This document shows, one piece after another, positions 7,086 through 11,156 of a stretch of 11,156 nucleotides of DNA. Source of the stretch: DAOVRL01 sp023128595. GTDB lineage: Bacteria; Planctomycetota; Phycisphaerae; Sedimentisphaerales; Anaerobacaceae. Every line of letters begins with the position of its first letter. Position 1 is the first letter of the stretch. Below the pieces are notes generated by a model, which saw nothing but the letters and a program-made list of their open reading frames with translations, was not told the origin of the DNA and did not search any database. The stretch lies in the NCBI GenBank assembly GCA_030628155.1, contig DAOVRL010000146.1, positions 1 through 11,156 on the forward strand, read 5' to 3'. Position numbers and translations under genes: made by a program.

Positions 7086-7376
7086 CTAATTCTTACTAAT
7101 CCGCCTGTTTATTACCCTCGCAATCAATACCCAAACGAGGGTCACTGTGACAGCCACCACTAAGCCGACGCCCGTCCGCAGCTCCACAATCTTCGTAACA
7201 CGCCCAACGCCCTTCTCGAGCACAGCCAAAGACACGATAAAGACCGCCAGCGGCGCCAAAAAAGCAATAACAACCCTCAACGTCACAGAAGGCCCTTTTG
7301 CATCCCCCAATTTGCCGTAAATCTCTCCGCAATTATGCCTCTGGGAGCAGCTTTGACAGAATTCTTCGTCGCCCAT
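7086..7376 (-). CDS. rseC: Short RseC/MucC-like membrane protein
   Basis: A 96-residue protein with the cysteine motif of RseC near its N-terminus (CQSCSQRHNCGE: Cys7, Cys10, Cys16, CxxCx5CG) and two hydrophobic segments (about 33-52 and 66-87). E. coli RseC has the same CxxCx5CG spacing followed by two membrane helices and belongs to the SoxR-reducing system together with the Rnf-like Rsx complex; RseC-like genes also accompany rnf clusters in other phyla. This protein lacks most of the N-terminal soluble domain of RseC, so it is a reduced version. The frame is open to ATG 7439, but I prefer ATG 7376 because a good promoter on the same strand lies at 7407-7435, inside that extension; the longer form would have a 117-residue product. 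Neither start has a strong ribosome binding site. Likely the first gene of the rnf transcript; its role in assembly or redox control is inferred. Confidence 0.75.
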   Translation of the reverse strand: MGDEEFCQSCSQRHNCGEIYGKLGDAKGPSVTLRVVIAFLAPLAVFIVSLAVLEKGVGRVTKIVELRTGVGLVVAVTVTLVWVLIARVINRRISKN

Positions 7377-7381
7377 AATTT
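7353..7381 (+). promoter_or_regulatory. Candidate promoter for the M48 peptidase gene
   Basis: A perfect -35 hexamer TTGACA (7353-7358) is followed after 17 bp by TAATTT (7376-7381), or after 15 bp by CATAAT (7374-7379). It would start transcription near 7387, about 80 nt before the M48 start. It overlaps the start codon of the rseC-like gene. The weak -10 keeps confidence low. Confidence 0.35.
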
Positions 7382-7406
7382 TCACTACCACACAAGATAA
7401 ACCCAC

Positions 7407-7435
7407 TTTATAATGGACATCGTTGAGATTTTCAA
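7407..7435 (-). promoter_or_regulatory. Candidate sigma70-type promoter of the rnf operon
   Basis: Read on the minus strand: -35 TTGAAA (7435-7430), a 17-bp spacer, and -10 TATAAA (7412-7407). Each hexamer differs from consensus at one position. Transcription would start near 7400, 24 nt before ATG 7376 of the rseC-like gene, and continue through all six rnf genes. This supports the shorter rseC-like start. Confidence 0.55.
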
Positions 7436-7465
7436 ACATAATTTCATGAAATTACGGACCCAATC

Positions 7466-8275
7466 ATGACCCGAAAACCTCACCTGCTAATACCGACGTT
7501 AGTCTTTTGCCTGTGTGCGGGTTGTGCAACCAATCCCATTACCGGCAAACAAGAGTTCATGCTCATTCCCGAAGAACAGGACATCCAGATCGGCCGAAAG
7601 TACGCCCCGGAAATCGAAAAGCAAATGGGAGGCAGAATCCCTGACCCCGACATACAGGCCTACGTAAACCAGGTCGGTCAAAACATCGCCCACATCAGCC
7701 ACAAACCGGATATCGAATACCACTTCGTCGCCCTCCAGGATAAATCCATCAACGCCCTCGCACTGCCCGGCGGATTCATCTTCATCACCAAAGGCATGCT
7801 TGAAAACCTCCGGACAGAGGCACAGCTCGCAGGCATATTGGCACACGAAATCGTACACGTCGTCGCCAGAGACTCCGCCAACGCTATGAGTAAAGAGATC
7901 GGACTAAGCGCCCTCCTCTCCGCTGTCACCTCCGAGAATACCCCCAGCGGAGTCTTGACCGTGGCCGACCTCTCCAAGCAAATTATGGGCCTTCGATACA
8001 GCAGAAGCGACGAGCAACAAGCCGATTTGAGTGGTCTCGACTATGTAGTTGCAGCCGGCTACGACCCCTACGCAATGGTCGAGACTATGCAGATCCTCAG
8101 CAATCAGAGTAAAAACAGGCCAATCGAATTCCTCTCAACACACCCGGCCCCCGAAAACCGCGCTGCCTACCTCAGACAAAAAATCCAAAACAGCAACTTC
8201 AACCTCGCCAACGCAAAAGTCGGAAAAGAGCAATACCGCGCCGCCGTCCTCGACCAACTAAACAACCCAAACTGA
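7466..8275 (+). CDS. M48-family zinc metallopeptidase lipoprotein (BepA/LoiP-like)
   Basis: A 269-residue cell-envelope protease of the type that degrades or helps fold misassembled outer-membrane or periplasmic proteins. The N-terminus is a lipoprotein signal (hydrophobic 7-18, then CAGC with Cys20 as the likely lipidated residue; the -3 position is Cys, a slightly imperfect lipobox). The family stretch NPITGKQEFMLIPEEQDIQIG follows directly (23-43). Zinc ligands are in HEIVH (127-131), with the third ligand Glu183 in SRSDEQQAD (180-187). The downstream STHPAPENR (224-232) is also typical. The predicted length is that of the bare catalytic domain, with no TPR extension like that of BepA. ATG 7466 has GGA 7 nt upstream. 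It is divergent from the rnf operon, with 89 bp between starts. No functional link to Rnf is evident. Confidence 0.93.
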   Translation: MTRKPHLLIPTLVFCLCAGCATNPITGKQEFMLIPEEQDIQIGRKYAPEIEKQMGGRIPDPDIQAYVNQVGQNIAHISHKPDIEYHFVALQDKSINALALPGGFIFITKGMLENLRTEAQLAGILAHEIVHVVARDSANAMSKEIGLSALLSAVTSENTPSGVLTVADLSKQIMGLRYSRSDEQQADLSGLDYVVAAGYDPYAMVETMQILSNQSKNRPIEFLSTHPAPENRAAYLRQKIQNSNFNLANAKVGKEQYRAAVLDQLNNPN

Positions 8276-9075
8276 ATCTTAAGCGAATCACAGAAATTGA
8301 ACGCGTTTTGGAGTGGTATCCGCCCGGGTGGCAACCTCAAGCCCAAAGTTGCAGAACCGCCTCCGACGAGGGATCGGGGGTGGTCAAGTCCCTTCAATTT
8401 GAAACTTATGTCCACGCGCACTCCACTACGAGAACATCGACGAATCTGCCTTCGGATGCTGGGCCGATGCGTATGCTCCGTCCCATCGGCCCGCAAATAC
8501 GGCTTATTTATCTCACTCAGATCTCTATCAAACGCCTCCTCGGCATACTATCTCCCCCGGGGCCTTCACCCCGTGAGGCACCCGTGCTTAGATTCGTATC
8601 TGGTATCTCGCCTCAAGCATGTAGGGTGCGATCCTTCGCACCACTGAAACTGGCGCAGTGTGCCGAGAGGCGCTGGTGCCGGCGCAATGGAAGAAAGCTG
8701 ATAGCTGAGGTTACTGAAGGAGTCAAGTTTGTAGATGGTATCAAGGAGATCGCCGCTCGAATCATGAACGGCTCAATATCGACAGGCCACGGACGTACGG
8801 ACTCGCCTTCGGCGAGGCTGTTTTGATGTCATCACCCCCCAGCCGAAGCCGGATATGTGACAGTTTTGCATGCCACCGCCTTGATGAATCTGGCTTTGGA
8901 GGCTGGGCTGATGAAAAGATCAGAACAGCCCGCGAAGCGGCTCCACTATTGAGCCGGAAAAAATCCCATCCACAACATTCGAGAATAGCTCTCGAGCATC
9001 CAGTATCTCGTATGTCGTCCCGGCACACCGGAAGACTCTCCGTCTTCTCTCCTCTGCCTTCTGCCCCCTGCTTCT
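8276..9075. other. 800-bp gene-free region made of repeat-like and hairpin sequence
   Basis: No ORF here has a recognisable domain, and the longest frames on both strands run across obvious repeats. Visible structure includes a hairpin GGTGCGA/TCGCACC (about 8624-8642), a hairpin CTCGCC-TTC-GGCGAG followed by GCTGTTTT (about 8801-8824), CCGC-GAA-GCGG (about 8930-8940), a stretch resembling the ATACGNN family (about 8588-8612), and a pyrimidine-rich run (about 9037-9075) that reads as AG-rich repeat on the other strand. The + strand C excess seen elsewhere is weaker here. It looks like a graveyard of small insertions rather than a regulatory region. A terminator for the M48 gene may lie within it, but I cannot place one with confidence. 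Confidence 0.5.
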
Positions 9076-9504
9076 TTAGCCGCCGGATTCCCTCATCCTC
9101 TGCTTGCGGCTCTCTTCCATTGCGCTGTGCTTGCACTTGGGACAGCGGTCTGAATAATCGCCCGGACCCGACGCACCCTTGAAGAAGACTATCCCGCAAG
9201 ACGGATTTGCGCATTTCACCGCCTCGTAAACGCTTGGCTCGCCGCACTCTTTGCAAATCACTGCCGGCACCGTTTCCGCCGAAGGGTCGAAGCGTTTCGA
9301 TCTCTCCTCGAAGAATGCCCTTTTCCCGGTCTGATACTCAGCCTTGCAGGCCGGGTTGTTGCACTTGACCCAAATCATCTCGTCACTCGCTATCTCTTCA
9401 ATCCCGCCGCCACCGCCCCGTCTGCTGAGAGTTATTGCAACTGCCGCAACCACACACACCACGATAACGACGATCATAATCGGTTTCTTCCTGCTGTCTT
9501 CCAT
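9076..9504 (-). CDS. Membrane-anchored zinc-ribbon-like protein, function unknown
   Basis: A 142-residue protein with a short charged N-terminus, one hydrophobic helix (about residues 9-27), a glycine run (30-34), and a soluble part holding four Cys pairs: CNNPAC, CKEC, CANPSC and CPKC. These form two CxxxxC + CxxC sets, the pattern of two tandem zinc ribbons or one bipartite metal site. The tail is rich in Arg/Glu/Ser. ATG 9504 has GGAG 8 nt upstream, an excellent site, so it is very likely translated. I do not recognise a named family. The upstream neighbour on the same strand is the Gfo/Idh/MocA-like gene, but the 277-bp insertion lies between them, so any former co-transcription may be broken. 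Confidence 0.8.
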   Translation of the reverse strand: MEDSRKKPIMIVVIVVCVVAAVAITLSRRGGGGGIEEIASDEMIWVKCNNPACKAEYQTGKRAFFEERSKRFDPSAETVPAVICKECGEPSVYEAVKCANPSCGIVFFKGASGPGDYSDRCPKCKHSAMEESRKQRMRESGG

Positions 9505-9643
9505 ATCAGAATCTCCAAAATCACGGAACTACAATCTGCTCAGCAACAACACCCCTAATTTAGGTTCAACTGCAAAAAAGTTGGTGGGCTGATAAGAAAT
9601 AACACCTGTTACTCTTTTGCATTTAACGCTTTAAGGCAACAGC

Positions 9644-9790
9644 ATGATCAGGTACGATACAATGGCCATCAGGGAGGATTGGGCTCGCTCCGGAAGCGAC
9701 CCGAGCGCCCTGATGGTGGCATACAGCATGGGGCGGTATCTGTTGGTACCGCCCTTTTACCGGCTTATGCTGGTGCCCGAAAAGCGATAA
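9644..9790 (+). CDS. 48-residue ORF inside the MITE-like element
   Basis: ATG 9644 is preceded by AAGG 7 nt upstream, a good ribosome binding site. The frame runs 48 codons to TAA at 9788-9790, filling the space between the two terminal repeats. The product is mixed in character: an acidic/basic first half (MIRYDTMAIREDWARSGSD) and a hydrophobic second half with MGRYLLVPPFYRLMLVPEKR. I recognise no family. The same bases fold strongly, so the ORF could be fortuitous and the element could instead express a structured RNA; conservation of the frame in other copies would decide. Confidence 0.45.
   Translation: MIRYDTMAIREDWARSGSDPSALMVAYSMGRYLLVPPFYRLMLVPEKR
9731..9758 (+). terminator. Terminator-like hairpin within the element
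   Basis: A perfect 8-bp stem GGGCGGTA (9731-9738) / TACCGCCC (9747-9754) with an 8-nt loop is followed at once by TTTT (9755-9758). An outer pair CAGCAT (9724-9729) / ATGCTG (9767-9772) can close around it. It lies within the 48-codon ORF, so if it worked as a terminator it would cut that message short; it may instead be part of a larger RNA fold. Confidence 0.4.
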
Positions 9791-9885
9791 ATCCTCTTAT
9801 AATCATGCGTTAATCAACCAACTTTTTTGCAGTTGAGCCATAATTTATTACTTCTCTCGCAACTTGTCAAACACCCTTTTTTCCG

Positions 9886-10971
9886 CTATTTGAAGTCAGC
9901 CTCAACGTCCGTCGGCTCAAATTGTCCCATCTGCAGAATCCTCCCCGGCTCCTCCGGCATCCCCGTACGCGCAGAAAGATACGCTGATTCGATAACCGCC
10001 ATATTCTTCAGGTTCTCCCGCCCGCTGCTGCAAACCTCGTGCTCATCAGCCAACAACACGCCCGCAGCAAAGTTCTCGACCACCTCTTTCATACAGCCAA
10101 GTGCATCGTTGTCGTATTCAAATTCCTCGCTGATCTGCCCCTGAGCATCGCGGACCGTCAGACGAGTATCATTAACCACTAATATCTTATCTTCCCCGCA
10201 AACCTTCACAAACTCTTGCCTCGGCCAAACACTGCTTCGGCTGGACGCCACCAAGTTGCCAACGAGCCTGTCCGAGAACTTCATCGCCACAACTGCCGTA
10301 TCCTCGGTCAGACTAAGCCGCTGCTGTTTGTCAAGGGCCTGATTCGTCGTCAGAGAATAAACCTGCTGAGGTATTGGAAAATTCCACATTATCTGGTCGA
10401 TTATCTTGTAACAGTTGTGCAGCAGCACCCCGCCGCCCGCCAGCTTCGGATCGCTCTGCCACTTTCCAAAAGACTCACCTGCAAAACTGCAGAAAGCCGC
10501 TATCAGGAAAACCTGCTCCAACCGACCCTGCTCCAGGAACTCCCGCAAACCAGCATAGCTCCCCGCAAACCGGCTTGGATTCGCAACCGCGAACCTAACC
10601 TCTTCTTCTTCGGCAAGCCGCACTAATTCCGCCGCTTCTTCAAAATCCCGCGCCGCAGGAGCACGCTTGAGCACGTTAAACCCCTTCTTCATCGCCATCC
10701 GAACGTACTCGGCGCAACTGTGCATCCTGGCCCCTACCAGAAGGCACCGCTGCTCATCCTCCCCCAACCGAGCATCCACCGCCGTTATCAGTTGTCTGTA
10801 ATCATCGTAGGCCGCGCACTCATATTCGCCGGCTAATTTCTCCGCTACACCAGCATCCTTATCTGCAATCGCTTGAATGCGAATTGCCCCAATCTGCGAC
10901 GCCGCCTTCAGCAGAAGCTGACCGTCGTCATTCAGACCAAGCACCACGGTTTCTAACTTACGTTCGCCCAT
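9886..10971 (-). CDS. Divergent Gfo/Idh/MocA-like protein, probably not a standard dehydrogenase
   Basis: A 361-residue protein with the two-domain layout of Gfo/Idh/MocA oxidoreductases: an N-terminal Rossmann-like half (about 1-125) and a C-terminal alpha/beta half starting near VAN (128-130). Recognisable landmarks are altered at key positions. The usual GxGxxG loop reads GLNDDG (12-17); the EKP motif before the first helix of the cofactor edge reads KRAP (102-105), so the catalytic-region Lys is shifted or lost; the usual GGGxLxDxGxHxxD reads GGGVLLHNCYKIID (179-192), with Lys in place of the catalytic His. The fold is likely kept, but NAD(P) use and classic sugar oxidation are doubtful. 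A regulatory or substrate-binding role is possible. ATG 10971 has AGGA just upstream (spacing short, about 4 nt). The gene ends 38 bp before the flanking repeat of the inserted element. Confidence 0.8.
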   Translation of the reverse strand: MGERKLETVVLGLNDDGQLLLKAASQIGAIRIQAIADKDAGVAEKLAGEYECAAYDDYRQLITAVDARLGEDEQRCLLVGARMHSCAEYVRMAMKKGFNVLKRAPAARDFEEAAELVRLAEEEEVRFAVANPSRFAGSYAGLREFLEQGRLEQVFLIAAFCSFAGESFGKWQSDPKLAGGGVLLHNCYKIIDQIMWNFPIPQQVYSLTTNQALDKQQRLSLTEDTAVVAMKFSDRLVGNLVASSRSSVWPRQEFVKVCGEDKILVVNDTRLTVRDAQGQISEEFEYDNDALGCMKEVVENFAAGVLLADEHEVCSSGRENLKNMAVIESAYLSARTGMPEEPGRILQMGQFEPTDVEADFK

Positions 10972-10991
10972 CTTTCCTAATTTTAGGTTCC

Positions 10992-11114
10992 TTATCCAAA
11001 AAAGCTACCAAAATATTGGTATCGTCCCAAAGGTTGGGGATAAATTGAAAAAGGCCTGAGTTGTGATAATGTTTATTTGACACAAAAAAACGGTTATCAC
11101 AGGAGACTCAAGCC
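10992..11114 (+). promoter_or_regulatory. Structured leader that can bury the ribosome binding site
   Basis: Two folds lie in series. The first is a three-way arrangement: outer stem TTATC (10992-10996) / GATAA (11039-11043) enclosing hairpins TACCAA/TTGGTA (11006-11011 / 11016-11021) and CCCAA/TTGGG (11026-11030 / 11034-11038). The second is a long hairpin: GGCCTGAGT + TGTGATAA (11053-11069) against TTATCACA (11094-11101) and ACTCAAGCC (11106-11114), with one mismatch. The Shine-Dalgarno GGAG (11102-11105) is left as a bulge between the two stem halves, and the ATG at 11115 follows at once. This resembles leaders that keep translation low, as in insertion sequences. A candidate -35 TTGAAA lies at 11045-11050 but no good -10 pairs with it. 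Confidence 0.5.
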
Positions 11115-11156
11115 ATGCAAGATATTATAACACTAAAAGTGTTAAGCGCAGTATCA
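11115..11156 (+). CDS. 5' end of an ORF cut by the window edge
   Basis: ATG 11115 with GGAG 9 nt upstream opens a frame of 14 codons (MQDIITLKVLSAVS) that is still open at the last base. Too little is visible to name it. The hairpin-guarded start and the upstream motif resembling an element end make a transposase plausible, but this is a guess from context. Confidence 0.5.
   Translation, partial: MQDIITLKVLSAVS

Larger units (their letters stand above)
9555..9847. mobile_element. 277-bp MITE-like element with flanking direct repeats
   Basis: The element proper spans 9563-9839. Its left end GG(T)TCAACTGCAAAAAAGTTGGT (9563-9585) is the inverted complement of the right end (9817-9839) with 22 of 23 positions matching; the inner 20 are perfect. 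It is flanked by CTAATTTA (9555-9562) and ATAATTTA (9840-9847), a likely 8-bp target duplication with one difference. Ends starting with GG and containing TGCAAA, with 8-bp duplications, recall IS6- and ISL3-type insertion sequences, but no transposase fits in 277 bp. The interior holds a 48-codon ORF and strong secondary structure (9-bp stem 9666-9674/9708-9716, and hairpin 9731-9754 followed by TTTT). Base composition differs from the surroundings (23 G to 17 C in 9661-9720, against the local C excess). Non-autonomous status is inferred. Confidence 0.75.

Noticed and set aside
7409..7414. Perfect TATAAT on the + strand as -10 for the M48 gene
   Set aside because: No acceptable -35 at 16-18 bp upstream (TACCAC at the 17-bp position); the same bases serve better as the minus-strand -10 TATAAA.
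8801..8824. Intrinsic terminator (CTCGCC-TTC-GGCGAG then GCTGTTTT)
   Set aside because: The T-run is short and offset, and it is more than 500 bp after the only + strand gene, so function is not supported.
8308..8826. 172-codon frame on + in the gene-free region
   Set aside because: Composition changes abruptly along its length, it crosses hairpins and repeat-like words, and no domain or good ribosome binding site is visible.
8762..9256. 164-codon frame on - overlapping the zinc-ribbon gene
   Set aside because: Shadow frame of the Cys-pair gene at one end and repeat-like sequence at the other.

Overview
The window most resembles a chromosomal stretch from an anaerobic, environmental bacterium. 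The mix of a complete Rnf complex, a divergent Gfo/Idh/MocA-type protein, a small membrane-anchored zinc-ribbon protein and many short dispersed repeats reminds me of Phycisphaerae/Planctomycetota. That placement is an impression, not a demonstration. Bases on the + strand are strongly biased to C over G (for example 24 C against 4 G in 1381-1440) whatever the gene orientation, which suggests a replication-strand effect.

Layout: 1-428 is a repeat-rich leader with no convincing gene. An ApbE-type FMN transferase (429-1469, +) runs toward a complete Rnf operon on the minus strand. Two hairpins lie in the 173-bp convergent gap. Read in its own direction the operon is rseC-like (7376-7086), rnfC, rnfD, rnfG, rnfE, rnfA, rnfB (ending at 1643). 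The cistrons overlap or are closely spaced, except for a 149-bp rnfC-rnfD gap packed with dispersed repeats. Rnf couples electron transfer between reduced ferredoxin and NAD+ to Na+ or H+ movement across the membrane. ApbE supplies the covalent FMN on RnfG (SGAT motif) and RnfD (ATPLA motif), so the convergent gene is functionally tied to the operon. A consensus-like promoter (-35 TTGAAA, 17-bp spacer, -10 TATAAA) sits just upstream of the rseC-like gene. The divergent neighbour is an M48 metallopeptidase lipoprotein (7466-8275, +).

From 8276 to 9075 there is no credible gene, only repeat-like and hairpin-forming sequence. A membrane-anchored Cys-pair protein (9076-9504, -) and a degenerate Gfo/Idh/MocA-like protein (9886-10971, -) follow. 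Between them sits the most unusual object in the window: a 277-bp element with 23-bp terminal inverted repeats (22 of 23 matching), flanked by an 8-bp direct repeat (7 of 8), carrying a 48-codon ORF with a good ribosome binding site inside a highly foldable sequence. At the right edge another ORF starts (11115, +) and is cut by the window end. It is preceded by a multibranched leader whose Shine-Dalgarno sequence falls in the bulge of a long hairpin, and by a motif resembling the left end of the 277-bp element.
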